Assembly (NCBI GenBank): GCA_026984375.1
Contig: JALSSF010000199.1
Span: 1-32,622 of the forward strand
Direction: 5' to 3'
Length of the DNA: 32,622 nucleotides
Source of the DNA: Methylothermaceae bacterium
GTDB taxonomy: Bacteria; Pseudomonadota; Gammaproteobacteria; Methylococcales; Methylothermaceae
Shown: piece after piece, positions 1-9,823 of the stretch
Layout of the letters: every line of letters starts with the position of its first letter
Position numbering within the stretch: the first letter of the stretch is position 1
Notes under the pieces: generated by a model
Told to the model about the DNA's origin: nothing
The model's input: the letters and a program-made list of their open reading frames with translations, nothing else
The model's database searches: none
Position numbers and translations under genes: made by a program

Positions 1-900
1 TTCGTTTTCGGCGGCGAAGAACTGTGGACCGAACGCGACCGCTATGTCATCTTCTTCGGCGAATCGGTCAACGGTCTCAACATCGGCGCCCCGGTGAAGA
101 TGCGCGGGGTACAAATCGGCAAGGTGACCGACATCCGGGTGATCTATGACCCCAAGGCTAACAGTTTGCTGACCCAGGTCGTCATCGAGGTGAAACGAGG
201 CCATGTGCAGATGATCGGAGAAAGCCGCCTGCCGTGGCAGCGTCCCGATCTGGAGGACCTGATCCAGAACGGCCTGAGGGCCCAACTGAAACTGCAAAGC
301 CTGGTGACCGGCCAACTTTACGTTGACATCAATTTCCATCCCCACACACCGGTTCACCTGGTCAACGCCCTGGAGAGCGGCCTGCCCGAAATCCCCGCCA
401 TTCCTTCCAGTCAGGAAGAAATCGAAAGCACCATCAGCGAACTGGTGCGGGAGATCCGCCAGCTGCCCCTGAAGGAAATGTTCACCAAACTGGACTCCAC
501 CCTCACCCACATCGATGCTACTGTCAGCCAGCCGGAATTCCAGCACTCGATTCGACACCTCGACCGGCTGCTGATCGATCTCGACCGCGAATTCACCACC
601 CTCTCCCGCCATCTGGAGCAGAACCTCGTCCTGAGCCAGGCGCTGCTGCGGCGGATGGACACAGCCATACCGACGTTGCTGGAAAACTCGGCCCAGGCCC
701 TGCAAAAGGCCCAACGGGCGCTGGACGAAAGCGAGCGCACTCTGACCGCCCTGCGCGACAATTTCGGCCCCCAGTCTCTCCTGACCACCGATCTCCACGA
801 CACCCTGGACTCGGTCAGAGAAGCGGCCCGGGAGATCCGGGTACTCGCGGAAACGCTGCAGACCCGACCGGAAATCCTACTACACGGTAAACGGAGATAA
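1..900 (+). CDS. MCE-domain protein (MlaD/PqiB-like), 5' end truncated by window edge
   Basis: Frame 1 is open from base 1 (FVFGGEELWTERDRYVIFFGESVNGLNIGAPVKMRGVQIGKVTDI...), with the MCE-like 'GLNIGAPVKMRGVQIGKV' and a long coiled C-terminus. The ORF-track start at 94 is internal. Confidence 0.85.
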   Translation, partial: FVFGGEELWTERDRYVIFFGESVNGLNIGAPVKMRGVQIGKVTDIRVIYDPKANSLLTQVVIEVKRGHVQMIGESRLPWQRPDLEDLIQNGLRAQLKLQSLVTGQLYVDINFHPHTPVHLVNALESGLPEIPAIPSSQEEIESTISELVREIRQLPLKEMFTKLDSTLTHIDATVSQPEFQHSIRHLDRLLIDLDREFTTLSRHLEQNLVLSQALLRRMDTAIPTLLENSAQALQKAQRALDESERTLTALRDNFGPQSLLTTDLHDTLDSVREAAREIRVLAETLQTRPEILLHGKRR

Positions 901-903
901 CCG

Positions 904-1476
904 ATGATCCTGCGGATAACGCTCTTGTCCCTGGTATTCTGGCTGTCCGGGTGCACCATCACGGGAAAAAGCCCGCCGTCCCAGTTCTATATCCTTCCGC
1001 CTCCCCGGGAAATCCAGCCGCTATCCCAGCGGGAGCAGGTCATCGCCATCGCGCCGGTCCGGTTGCCCAAATACCTGGAGCGTCCCCAGATCGTCACCCT
1101 GCACGAAGACGGCAAAATCGGACTGGCCGAATTCCACCGCTGGGCCGAACCCCTGAGGGCCGGCTTCACCCGGGTGCTGGGCGCCGGGCTCGCCGCCCGC
1201 CTGCCGCAAAGCCACATCATCACCCTGCCGGCGCCGCGCGCCCACCCGGACTGGGTGCTCCGGACCCAGGTCCACGAATTTCAAGTCTATCCGGACCACT
1301 GCCGCCTGCAGGTGGACTGGCGTCTGAGCCGGGGTGACCGGGATCATGCCTGGCACCGCACGGAAATCCGCCAATCTCTGGCAGGGCGGGATTACACCAG
1401 TATCGTGACGGCCATGGGGCTCGCCGTCGACCGGCTGGCGGCCAGGGTGGCGGAAGCCCTGGCGCGACCGGACTGA
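904..1476 (+). CDS. ABC-type transport auxiliary lipoprotein, PqiC-like (DUF330 type)
   Basis: Signal peptide with lipobox (LVFWLSGCTITG), 'SQFYILPPP' N-terminus, immediately downstream of the MCE gene. Confidence 0.8.
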   Translation: MILRITLLSLVFWLSGCTITGKSPPSQFYILPPPREIQPLSQREQVIAIAPVRLPKYLERPQIVTLHEDGKIGLAEFHRWAEPLRAGFTRVLGAGLAARLPQSHIITLPAPRAHPDWVLRTQVHEFQVYPDHCRLQVDWRLSRGDRDHAWHRTEIRQSLAGRDYTSIVTAMGLAVDRLAARVAEALARPD

Positions 1477-1482
1477 CTTCCG

Positions 1483-2280
1483 TCACAGCCGGCAATTCGG
1501 CCGCCGCCCCATGGCCCGGGCCCGTTGGTACAAAGGCAGCACCCGGGGCAGATGGGCCTGCAATTCCTGGATGCGGGTCTCATGGGATGGGTGGGTGGAC
1601 AGCCATTCCGGCGGACCTGCCGGATTGAGCCGCTCCATGTTGCGCCACAGCTGGATCGCCTCCCGCGGGTCGAAGCCGGCCTTCGCCATCAATTCCAGAC
1701 CGATGACGTCGGCTTCCGATTCCTGGATACGGCTGAAGGGCATCAGAACGCCATACTGGGCGCCCAGGCCCAGGGCCGCCATCGCCAACTGCCCCATCGA
1801 CGATTGGGGCGCGGCGATGGCCTGGATCACCGCCAAGCCCTGCTCCAGGGCGAACTGCTGGGACACCCGCTCGTTGCTGTGGCGGGCCAGCACGTGGCCG
1901 ATCTCGTGGCCGATGACCGCCGCCAGCTGATGCTGGTTGCGGGCCACTTTCAACAATCCGGTGTAGACACCGATCTTGCCCCCCGGCAGTGCGAAGGCGT
2001 TGGCCTGTTTGGAGCGGAACACCACCACCTCCCAGGAACCGCCCAGGTCACGGGTCAGCTCCTTCACCACGCACTGAACGTAGGCGTTGATCCGGGGATC
2101 GTTCTCGATCGGCTCCTTCCTTTTGATTTGCTCGAAGGCCTGCAACCCCATCCGGGTCAATTGGTCTTCCGGCATCAACACCAGCTGGCTGCGCCCGGTG
2201 GGCGACACCGCGCAGGCGACCAGCAGCAAGGCGATCGCCAAACCGGAAAGGAAACGTATCCACATCGACCGTTCTCCCAT
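1483..2280 (-). CDS. M48-family metallopeptidase, probable lipoprotein
   Basis: HEIGH zinc motif (AAVIGHEIGHVLARHSNERVSQ), ESEADVIGLELMAKAGFDP, lipobox-like LLVACAVSP. Confidence 0.88.
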   Translation of the reverse strand: MGERSMWIRFLSGLAIALLLVACAVSPTGRSQLVLMPEDQLTRMGLQAFEQIKRKEPIENDPRINAYVQCVVKELTRDLGGSWEVVVFRSKQANAFALPGGKIGVYTGLLKVARNQHQLAAVIGHEIGHVLARHSNERVSQQFALEQGLAVIQAIAAPQSSMGQLAMAALGLGAQYGVLMPFSRIQESEADVIGLELMAKAGFDPREAIQLWRNMERLNPAGPPEWLSTHPSHETRIQELQAHLPRVLPLYQRARAMGRRPNCRL

Positions 2281-2335
2281 CGAAAATCTTCCGCCTTCAC
2301 CAGCAATCCAACGGCAAGCATCCTGCCCCTGAACA

Positions 2336-2364
2336 TTGCCGTCGGCGTTCAGATCGAATAAAGT
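2336..2364 (+). promoter_or_regulatory. Candidate sigma70 promoter upstream of rsd-like gene
   Basis: TTGCCG (2336-2341), 17-nt spacer, TAAAGT (2359-2364). Consensus match only. Confidence 0.35.
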
Positions 2365-2397
2365 AGGCCGAAATTATCACACCCTTTTCCCGTTGTC

Positions 2398-2841
2398 ATG
2401 ACTGAAAAAGCCTTTTCCAGCGAGCGCCGGGTTCAGACCGGCCGAATGATCGAGGAACTGCTGCAGGAGCGGCGACAAATGTGGCATCTTTACTGCGAAG
2501 TGGCGGAACTGAAGCCCTTCGACCAACACCAGGAGCCGCTGGAACAGATTCTGGACCGGTTCTGCCAGGTCTTGATCGATTACATTTCCCTGGGGCATTT
2601 CGGCATCTACCGCCGCATCATCGAGGGAACCGAGCGCCGCCGCAGCGTCGTCGAGGCCGCGGAACGCTTCTATCCCCGTATCGCCGAAGCCACCGAGGTA
2701 GCCCTCAAGTTCAACGATCAGTACGAAAACGCCCAGCTCACCGATCACGACGTGCTGCGCCGAGAGCTGTCCAAGCTGGGGGAAGCGCTGGCCACCCGCA
2801 TCGAACTGGAAGACCGGCTGATCGACGCCATGAACCGATGA
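2398..2841 (+). CDS. rsd: Rsd/AlgQ family anti-sigma70 regulator
   Basis: Rsd-like pattern 'LDRFCQVLIDYISLGHFGIYRRI' and 'LSKLGEALATRIELEDRLI'. Confidence 0.82.
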   Translation: MTEKAFSSERRVQTGRMIEELLQERRQMWHLYCEVAELKPFDQHQEPLEQILDRFCQVLIDYISLGHFGIYRRIIEGTERRRSVVEAAERFYPRIAEATEVALKFNDQYENAQLTDHDVLRRELSKLGEALATRIELEDRLIDAMNR

Positions 2842-3410
2842 AGTTCTGCAGCGAGTGCGGTGCCCCGTTGGCGGTCAGGATCCCGCCGGGGGAGGACCGC
2901 GAACGCCACGTCTGCGACGTCTGCGGCACCATCCACTATCAGAATCCCAAAATCATCGCCGGCTGCATTCCGGAATGGGAAGGAAAAATTCTGCTGTGCC
3001 GCCGGGCCATCGAACCCAGGAAGGGACTGTGGACCCTGCCGGCCGGCTTCATGGAACTGGGGGAAACCCTGGAACAGGCCGCCGCGCGCGAGACCCTGGA
3101 GGAAGCCCGTGCCGAGGTGGAAATTCTCGAACTGTACACGGTCTTCAGCCTGCCCCACGTGGACCAGGTCCATCTGTTCTTCCGCGCCCGCATGACCCGA
3201 CCCCGTTTTGCTCCCGGCACGGAAAGCCTGGAAACCCGGCTGCTCTCCGAAGCCGAAATCCCCTGGTCCGAACTGGCCTTTTCCACGGTGCGCCGAACCC
3301 TGGAGTATTTCTTCTCCGATCGGCGGGAACGGTGCTTCCGCCTGCGCAGCGAACATCTCCCGCCCTCGTCTCTCCATCGGCAATGCCAAAACGAAAGCAC
3401 CGTCGGCTGA
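2838..3410 (+). CDS. NUDIX hydrolase with N-terminal zinc ribbon
   Basis: MKFCSECGAPL...CDVCGTIHYQNPK, then NUDIX box GFMELGETLEQAAARETLEEARAEV. ATG at 2838 overlaps the rsd stop (ATGA). The longer ORF-track start at 2481 is spurious. Confidence 0.9.
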   Translation: MKFCSECGAPLAVRIPPGEDRERHVCDVCGTIHYQNPKIIAGCIPEWEGKILLCRRAIEPRKGLWTLPAGFMELGETLEQAAARETLEEARAEVEILELYTVFSLPHVDQVHLFFRARMTRPRFAPGTESLETRLLSEAEIPWSELAFSTVRRTLEYFFSDRRERCFRLRSEHLPPSSLHRQCQNESTVG

Positions 3411-3447
3411 CGGCTTCGGAAAACGGCAACCCTGTCCGGTAAAAGGA

Positions 3448-3480
3448 AAGGCCGCCTCCCTCTTCAGGGATTGCGGCCTT
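3448..3480 (-). terminator. Intrinsic terminator-like hairpin downstream of tRNA-Leu
   Basis: AAGGCCGC / GCGGCCTT outer stem with inner TCCCT / AGGGA stem. Reading minus, the hairpin is followed by TCCTTTTA. Confidence 0.65.
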
Positions 3481-3493
3481 CGCTGGATTCAAA

Positions 3494-3578
3494 TGGTGCC
3501 TCGGGCCGGACTCGAACCGGCACGGCTTTCGCCACCGCCCCCTCAAGACGGCGTGTCTACCAGTTCCACCACCGAGGC
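3494..3578 (-). tRNA. tRNA-Leu (anticodon GAG), CCA encoded
   Basis: Minus strand GCCTCGGTGGTGGAACTGGTAGACACGCCGTCTTGAGGGGGCGGTGGCGAAAGCCGTGCCGGTTCGAGTCCGGCCCGAGGCACCA: 7-bp acceptor stem, TTCGAGTCC T-arm, long variable arm, GAG anticodon. Confidence 0.95.
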
Positions 3579-3587
3579 GATGATCGG

Positions 3588-3956
3588 TTACTGCTTATCG
3601 ACCTTCTCAGGCTCGCCGGGTTCCGCCGGAACGACCACCGGCGTGTCGGCCGGTGCCTTTTCTTCCACCGGCGGAATGTCCTCCGCCGACTTCAGCATCT
3701 CGATGACGTCCTTCTTCTCCTCGCGCAGGTCGGTGAAATAAGCCAGCGACAGGCTGGTGAGGAAAAACAGAGCCGCCAGAATGGCGGTGGTCCGCGACAG
3801 GAAAGAGGCCGATCCCCGGGCGCCGAACACGGTCCCGGAGGCACCGCTGCCGAACGCGGCGCCGACGTCGGCCCCCTTCCCCTGCTGCAACAGGACGAAC
3901 ACCACGATGCCAATGGCGATCAGGACATGAAACACGATGAGAATCTGATACAACAT
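3588..3956 (-). CDS. secG: Preprotein translocase subunit SecG
   Basis: MLYQILIVFHVLIAIGIVVFVLLQQGKGADVGAAFGSGASGTVFGARGSASFLSRTTAILAALFF. Confidence 0.96.
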   Translation of the reverse strand: MLYQILIVFHVLIAIGIVVFVLLQQGKGADVGAAFGSGASGTVFGARGSASFLSRTTAILAALFFLTSLSLAYFTDLREEKKDVIEMLKSAEDIPPVEEKAPADTPVVVPAEPGEPEKVDKQ

Positions 3957-3961
3957 GACCG

Positions 3962-4723
3962 TTACTGCGTTTCAACCGCTGCTTGCACGATTGCCAGAAA
4001 GGAAGCCGCCTTCAGCGAGGCGCCACCGATGAGACCACCGTCGATGTCCGGCATGGAAAACAGCGCCCCGGCATTGTCGGCGTTGACGCTGCCACCGTAG
4101 AGGATACGAACCTGCCCGGCGACGTCCGGATCCCGAGCGGCCAGTTGCCGGCGGATATGCTCGTGAACCTCCTGAGCCTGTTCCGGCGTCGCGGTGCGCC
4201 CCGTGCCGATCGCCCATACCGGCTCGTAGGCGATGACCGCCTGGTTCAGGGAATGCACGCCGGCCTTCTCCAGGACCGCTTCGAGCTGCCGGTCCACCAC
4301 GGCGAAGGTCTCGCCCGCCTCCCGTTGTTCCAAGGTCTCGCCGATGCAGAGAATGGGACACAAGCCGTGCTCGATGGCCTTCTGGTAGCGGGCGGTCACC
4401 AGTTCGTCGGATTCGCCGTAGATCAGGCGCCGCTCCGAGTGTCCCACGATCGCCAGCCGGCAGCCGAATTCCCGGAGCATGGGCGCGGAAACCTCGCCGG
4501 TATAAGCGCCGGCGTCCTGGTCGGCTACGTTTTGCGCCCCCACCTGGACCGGCGTTCCGTCGAGCTGTTCGGACACCTGGGGAATGAAGACGTACGGGGG
4601 GCACACCCCCACCGTCACCGCCGTGTCGGCCGATACGCCGGCAGCGACGTCCTGCGCCAGCTGCCGAACGCTCGCGCGGGTGCCATTCATTTTCCAATTT
4701 CCAACAACCAATGGTCGGCGCAT
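3962..4723 (-). CDS. tpiA: Triosephosphate isomerase
   Basis: MRRPLVVGNWKMNGTRAS..., IVGHSERR, AYEPVWAIGTG, ILYGGSVNADNA. Start placed at 4723, not the ORF-track 4816. Confidence 0.97.
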   Translation of the reverse strand: MRRPLVVGNWKMNGTRASVRQLAQDVAAGVSADTAVTVGVCPPYVFIPQVSEQLDGTPVQVGAQNVADQDAGAYTGEVSAPMLREFGCRLAIVGHSERRLIYGESDELVTARYQKAIEHGLCPILCIGETLEQREAGETFAVVDRQLEAVLEKAGVHSLNQAVIAYEPVWAIGTGRTATPEQAQEVHEHIRRQLAARDPDVAGQVRILYGGSVNADNAGALFSMPDIDGGLIGGASLKAASFLAIVQAAVETQ

Positions 4724-4778
4724 AGTTCCCCCCTGATAAATTCCAGCAATTCTAGCCGGATCAGGGAACGAAAGCAAA

Positions 4779-6119
4779 TCAGGCCAGGCTGCGGGCCACG
4801 ACCTCGGCCAGTTCACCGGCCAGCTGCTCGATCAAATCGGCGTCCTGCCCTTCCAGCATCACCCGGATCACCGGTTCGGTCCCGGAGGGACGAAGAAGAA
4901 TTCGTCCGCTTCCGTTGAGCCGCCGCTCGACGGCCACACAGGCCCGTTGCACCGGTTCGATGGCCGTCAGGTCGTCCGGCTTGTGACGCACCCGGACATT
5001 GCGCAGCACCTGAGGATATTTGGTCATCCCCTGCTTGAGTTCGCGAAGGGATTTACCGCTGCGCCACATTTCCGCCAACACCTGCAACGCGGCTACGATA
5101 CCGTCGCCGGTGGTGGTGCGGTCGAGACAGATGATGTGACCGGAATTTTCTCCCCCCAGGATGCCGTCACAGGATTCCAGCATTTCCATGACGTAGCGGT
5201 CCCCCACCTTGGCCCGCTTCAACTCCAGCCCCAGTTCGGCCAGGGCGTGTTCCAGTCCCAGGTTGGTCATCAAGGTCCCGACCACCGGGCCCTGCATTTT
5301 TCCCGCCGCCAACCGGGAACGGGCGATGATGTAGAGCAGTTCGTCGCCGTCCACCAGCGCGCCGGTGTGGTCCACCATGACGACCCGGTCGCCGTCACCG
5401 TCGAACGCGATGCCCAGGTCGGCGCCGCGGGCGACCACCTCCCGCTGCAGCTTCTCCGGCCGGGTGGAGCCGCAGTCCCGGTTGATGTTGAAGCCGTCCG
5501 GATCGACGCCGATGGCGCTGACCCGGGCGCCCACCTCGCTGAACACGTGGGGGGCAATATGGTAGGTGGCGCCGTTGGCGCAGTCGAGGACGATGTCGAG
5601 TCCGCTCAAATCCATGCAGGAAGGCACGGTGCTTTTGCAGAATTCGATGTACCGGCCCGGCGCGTCGGCGATCCGCATGGCCTTTCCCAGTTGTTCGGAG
5701 GCCACCGTGGACATCGGTTTCTCCAACATCGCCTCGATGGCCGCCTCCCGTTCGTCGGGCAGCTTTTTGCCGGCGGCGGAAAAAAACTTGATGCCGTTGT
5801 CGGGATAGGGATTGTGGGAAGCGCTGATGACGATGCCAGTGCGGGCCCGCAGGGTCCGGGTCAGATAGGCGATCGCCGGGGTCGGCATCGGTCCGAGCAG
5901 ATGGGTGTCGACCCCGGCCGCCGACAGTCCGGCCTCGAGGGCGGACTCGAACATATAGCCCGAAATCCGGGTGTCCTTGCCTACCAGCACGTGGGCGGGA
6001 CCCTGCTCCCGAAATACCTGCCCCGCGGCCCAACCCAGCTTGAGGACGAAATCCGGCGTGATCGGCGCCTCCCCGACACGGCCACGAATGCCATCGGTGC
6101 CAAAATAGCGTTTGCTCAT
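4779..6119 (-). CDS. glmM: Phosphoglucosamine mutase
   Basis: [53 protein letters not shown]. Start at 6119. Confidence 0.97.
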   Translation of the reverse strand: MSKRYFGTDGIRGRVGEAPITPDFVLKLGWAAGQVFREQGPAHVLVGKDTRISGYMFESALEAGLSAAGVDTHLLGPMPTPAIAYLTRTLRARTGIVISASHNPYPDNGIKFFSAAGKKLPDEREAAIEAMLEKPMSTVASEQLGKAMRIADAPGRYIEFCKSTVPSCMDLSGLDIVLDCANGATYHIAPHVFSEVGARVSAIGVDPDGFNINRDCGSTRPEKLQREVVARGADLGIAFDGDGDRVVMVDHTGALVDGDELLYIIARSRLAAGKMQGPVVGTLMTNLGLEHALAELGLELKRAKVGDRYVMEMLESCDGILGGENSGHIICLDRTTTGDGIVAALQVLAEMWRSGKSLRELKQGMTKYPQVLRNVRVRHKPDDLTAIEPVQRACVAVERRLNGSGRILLRPSGTEPVIRVMLEGQDADLIEQLAGELAEVVARSLA

Positions 6120-6203
6120 GGGTGCACTCCCTGTTCTTTGCGATCGGACAACGGATACTCTCAAGTATAAAACACAAAGCTACCCAACTTGGACACCAGA
6201 GCA

Positions 6204-6240
6204 TAAAAAAACCCTGCATCCCTCCGTCGGATGCAGGGCC
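6204..6240 (-). terminator. Intrinsic terminator downstream of ftsH
   Basis: Perfect 10-bp stem CCCTGCATCC (6212-6221) / GGATGCAGGG (6229-6238). On the minus strand it is followed by a 7-T run. Confidence 0.9.
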
Positions 6241-6258
6241 GGTACAACGAGTCGAAAC

Positions 6259-8190
6259 TTACTCGAAATGCTGTCCCGCCGGACCTCCCAGCGGGCTGAC
6301 CCCAGCGCTCGGCTGTTCGGCGCTTTCCTTGTCGTCAGCCGCCGCCTTCTTGCCCTCGGCGGGCGGATTGTCTTCCCAGTCCTTGGGGGGCGGCGGGGTT
6401 TCACCGCGCATGATGGCGTCGATCTGGGCCCGGTCGATGGTTTCGTACTTGATCAGAGCCTCCGCCATCATATGGAGTTTGTCCATGTTCTCCTTGAGGA
6501 TCTGTTCGGCCCGCTGGTAATTGCGGTCGATGATGGCGCGGATCTCCTCGTCGATCTTCCGGGCCGTCTCCTCGGACATGTGCTTGTGCTGGGTCACCAT
6601 GCGTCCCAGGAACACCTCGCCCTCGTCCTCGGCATAGGCCAACGGCCCAAGCTTCTCCGACAGCCCCCACTTGGTGACCATGTTGCGGGCGATGTCGGTG
6701 GCCCGCTCGATGTCGTTGGAGGCGCCGGTGGTGATGGCCTCGGGCCCGAAGATCAGGGCCTCGGCAATGCGACCGCCGAACAGGCTGGAGATCTGGCTTT
6801 CCAGCTTGCGCTTGGAGGCCGAGTACTGATCCCGCTCCGGCAGGAACATGGTGATCCCCAGCGCCCGGCCGCGGGGCATGATGCTCACTTTGTAGACCGG
6901 ATCGTGCTCCGGCACGCACAGACCGACGATGGCGTGACCGGCCTCGTGATAGGCGGTCATGCGCTTTTCTTCCTCGCTCATCACCATCGAGCGCCGCTCC
7001 ACGCCCATGAGGATCTTGTCCTTGGCCTTCTCCAGATCGCTCATGTCCACCAGCTTCTTGTTGGCCCGGGCGGCGAACAGGGAGGCCTCGTTCACCAGAT
7101 TGGCCAGATCGGCCCCCGAAAAGCCCGGGGTTCCGCGGGCGATGACCTTGGGATCGACGTCGTCCGCAGTCGGCACCTTGCGCAAGTGGACCTTGAGGAT
7201 CTGTTCCCGGCCACGGATGTCGGGCAGGCCCACGGTCACCTGGCGGTCGAAGCGCCCCGGACGCAGCAGCGCCGGGTCGAGCACGTCGGGACGGTTGGTG
7301 GCGGCGATGATGATGATGCCTTCGTTGCCCTCGAAACCGTCCATTTCCACCAGGAGCTGGTTGAGGGTCTGCTCGCGCTCGTCGTGCCCGCCGCCGAGAC
7401 CGGCACCCCGGTGGCGACCCACCGCGTCGATCTCGTCGATGAAGACGATGCAGGGGGCGTGCTTCTTGGCCTGCTCGAACATGTCGCGGACCCGCGAGGC
7501 TCCGACGCCGACGAACATCTCCACGAAGTCGGAACCGGAGATGGTGAAGAACGGCACCTTGGCCTCGCCGGCGATGGCGCGGGCGATCAGCGTCTTACCG
7601 GTCCCGGGCGGGCCGACCATCAAGATCCCCTTGGGGATGCGGCCGCCGAGCTTCTGGAACTTGCTCGGATCCTTGAGGAAGTCGACCACTTCCTGAACCT
7701 CTTCGATGGCTTCGTCACAGCCGGCCACGTCCTTGAAGGTGACCTTGATCTTGTCCTCCTCCATCAGGCGGGCCTTGCTCTTGCCGAAGTTCATCGCCCC
7801 GCGACCGGCACCACCGCCGCCCTGCATCTGACGCATGAAGAAGATCCACACGCCGATCAACAGCAGCATCGGGAACCAGGAAATGAAGATCTGCATCAAC
7901 AGCGACTGGCCTTCCGGCGGCTGTGCCTTGATCTCCACGTGATTTTCCAACAGATCGTCGACCAGATGGGGATCGTTGGGGGCATAGGTGACGAACTTCT
8001 GTCCGCCGCTCGTAATCCCCTTGATGGTGTTGCCATCGATGACCACCTGCCGGACCTGGCCGCTGTGGACCGCTTCGATGAACTGGGTGTACGACAGGTT
8101 CGCCCCTGCGGGCTTACGGGCGCCGAAGTTGTTGAAGATGGACATCAACACCGCGGCGATCACCACCCACAGGAGTATGTTTTTCAGCAT
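6259..8190 (-). CDS. ftsH: ATP-dependent zinc metalloprotease FtsH
   Basis: [43 protein letters not shown] second region of homology; HEAGHAIVG. Start at 8190. Confidence 0.98.
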   Translation of the reverse strand: MLKNILLWVVIAAVLMSIFNNFGARKPAGANLSYTQFIEAVHSGQVRQVVIDGNTIKGITSGGQKFVTYAPNDPHLVDDLLENHVEIKAQPPEGQSLLMQIFISWFPMLLLIGVWIFFMRQMQGGGGAGRGAMNFGKSKARLMEEDKIKVTFKDVAGCDEAIEEVQEVVDFLKDPSKFQKLGGRIPKGILMVGPPGTGKTLIARAIAGEAKVPFFTISGSDFVEMFVGVGASRVRDMFEQAKKHAPCIVFIDEIDAVGRHRGAGLGGGHDEREQTLNQLLVEMDGFEGNEGIIIIAATNRPDVLDPALLRPGRFDRQVTVGLPDIRGREQILKVHLRKVPTADDVDPKVIARGTPGFSGADLANLVNEASLFAARANKKLVDMSDLEKAKDKILMGVERRSMVMSEEEKRMTAYHEAGHAIVGLCVPEHDPVYKVSIMPRGRALGITMFLPERDQYSASKRKLESQISSLFGGRIAEALIFGPEAITTGASNDIERATDIARNMVTKWGLSEKLGPLAYAEDEGEVFLGRMVTQHKHMSEETARKIDEEIRAIIDRNYQRAEQILKENMDKLHMMAEALIKYETIDRAQIDAIMRGETPPPPKDWEDNPPAEGKKAAADDKESAEQPSAGVSPLGGPAGQHFE

Positions 8191-8290
8191 GTTACTCAAT
8201 GGTCTCTCTCCCAACCGGCTCCTTCCGGTTTGTTGCCAATACGTCCGTTGTATTGTCCATGGTTGTCTACTTGAACAATAGCCCTAAAGA

Positions 8291-8911
8291 CTAGGATTGA
8301 AAACCTCGGGCCAGCAGATAGACTTCCCGGCTCCGTCCCCGCGATGCCTTCGGCTTGCGGGTGACCACCCGGGAAAACTCCTGGCGCAGTCGTTTCTGAA
8401 AGGCTTCGAACCCTTCGCCGTGAAAAAGTTTCGCCAGGAAGGAACCGCCCGGACGCAAGAGCTGTTCGGCCGCATCCAGAGCCAGCTCGGCCAGAGCCAT
8501 CGACCGCGGCTGATCCACACTGCGGTTGCCGCTCAGGTTGGGTGCCATGTCGGACAATACCACGTCCACGGATCGCCCGCCGAGCAAATCCTGCAAACGG
8601 TGCCAAGTCTCATCGGTGGTGAAGTCCCCCTGCAGGAAAGTCACCCCGGCGATGGGATCCATGGGGAGGATATCGAGAGCGAACACCCGCCCCTCGGGGC
8701 CGACCTGCTCCACCGCATACTGTGACCACCCGCCCGGGGCGGCACCTAAATCCACCACCGTCATCCCCGGACCCAGAATGCGGTCGCGGCGTTGGATCTC
8801 TTCGAGTTTGAACCGGGCCCGGGAGCGATATCCGAGGGCCTGGGCCTGACGCACGTAATCATCGTTGAAATGCTCCGTCAGCCAACGGCCGCTGCTACGG
8901 GTTCTCGCCAT
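8291..8911 (-). CDS. rlmE: 23S rRNA (uridine2552-2'-O)-methyltransferase RlmE/FtsJ
   Basis: [39 protein letters not shown]..., [35 protein letters not shown]. Confidence 0.96.
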   Translation of the reverse strand: MARTRSSGRWLTEHFNDDYVRQAQALGYRSRARFKLEEIQRRDRILGPGMTVVDLGAAPGGWSQYAVEQVGPEGRVFALDILPMDPIAGVTFLQGDFTTDETWHRLQDLLGGRSVDVVLSDMAPNLSGNRSVDQPRSMALAELALDAAEQLLRPGGSFLAKLFHGEGFEAFQKRLRQEFSRVVTRKPKASRGRSREVYLLARGFQS

Positions 8912-9011
8912 TGTCAATGCCTTAGCATTTTACTCACTTTTAGACCCCTGTCATCACCGGGGGTTCAGATCCGCTATACTGATAACGCCGCTCACATCCC
9001 CGATCGATTCC

Positions 9012-9284
9012 ATGGAAGCCAAACGGAAACACCGACTCAAGGCCAAAGCCCATGCCCTGAAACCCGTGGTTCTGCTCGGTCAGCGCGGACTGACCGACGC
9101 GGTGCTGGCGGAAATCGACCACGCCCTCACGGCGCATGAATTGATCAAAGTGCGGGTCAATGCCGACGACCGCAAGGCACGCCAGGAAATGGTGCGGACC
9201 ATCTGCGAGCGCCTGCACGCCGAACCGGTTCAGCTGCTGGGCCGTGTCGTCACCCTGTACCGGAAGAACCCGGAAACGCCCTGA
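9012..9284 (+). CDS. yhbY: YhbY-family (CRM domain) RNA-binding protein
   Basis: MEAKRKHRLKAKAHALKPVVLLGQRGLTDAVLAEIDHALTAHELIKVRV. Divergent from rlmE. Confidence 0.93.
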   Translation: MEAKRKHRLKAKAHALKPVVLLGQRGLTDAVLAEIDHALTAHELIKVRVNADDRKARQEMVRTICERLHAEPVQLLGRVVTLYRKNPETP

Positions 9285-9294
9285 GACACGAACA

Positions 9295-9318
9295 GGCCGG
9301 CACGGTGTCGTGCCGGCC
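9295..9318. terminator. Hairpin between convergent yhbY and greA
   Basis: Perfect 10-bp stem GGCCGGCACG-gtgt-CGTGCCGGCC. No T-tract on either side, so terminator function is uncertain. Confidence 0.45.
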
Positions 9319-9346
9319 CCCGGCTGCGGGCGCGAATCGCCCCGGA

Positions 9347-9823
9347 TCATTCGTAGCGGACGGCGAGAATCTCGTATTCCCGGATTCCTTTGGGGGTCTT
9401 CACCTCCACCACGTCCTCGGCCTCCTTGCCGATGAGGGCACGGGCGATGGGCGAGGACACCGAAATCAGTCCCTGTTTGATGTCCGCCTCATCGTCCCCG
9501 ACGATCTGATACGTGACCACGTCACCGGTCTCCAGATCCTCCAGCTCGACCGTGGCCCCGAAGACCACCCGGCCGTCCGCCTTCACCTGGGTGACGTCGA
9601 TGATCTGGGCGTTGGCCAGCTTGGCCTCGATTTCGCGAATGCGCCCTTCGATGAAGCTCTGCTGCTCACGGGCGGCATGATACTCGGCGTTCTCCTTCAA
9701 ATCACCGTGGGCCCGGGCCTCGGCGATTGCCTGAATGACTTTCGGGCGCGCCACGGTCTTCAGTTCGTGCAGTTCCCGTTTGAGTTTTTCCGCACCTTTG
9801 ACGGTTAAGGGTACCTTGTTCAT
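9347..9823 (-). CDS. greA: Transcription elongation factor GreA
   Basis: [62 protein letters not shown]. Start at 9823. Confidence 0.97.
   Translation of the reverse strand: MNKVPLTVKGAEKLKRELHELKTVARPKVIQAIAEARAHGDLKENAEYHAAREQQSFIEGRIREIEAKLANAQIIDVTQVKADGRVVFGATVELEDLETGDVVTYQIVGDDEADIKQGLISVSSPIARALIGKEAEDVVEVKTPKGIREYEILAVRYE

Noticed and set aside
2481-2837. 119-residue N-terminal extension of the NUDIX ORF
   Set aside because: It lies out of frame over rsd; the zinc-ribbon start at 2838 with ATGA coupling is far more plausible.
3494-3578. tRNA-Leu as a possible integration site for a mobile element
   Set aside because: The tRNA is intact with encoded CCA; I saw no integrase or repeat of its 3' end nearby, and the secG-tRNA-Leu adjacency is the conserved order.
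6112-8274. 720-aa antisense ORF opposite ftsH
   Set aside because: Same GC-driven artefact; composition rich in H, D, L, G and no family signature.
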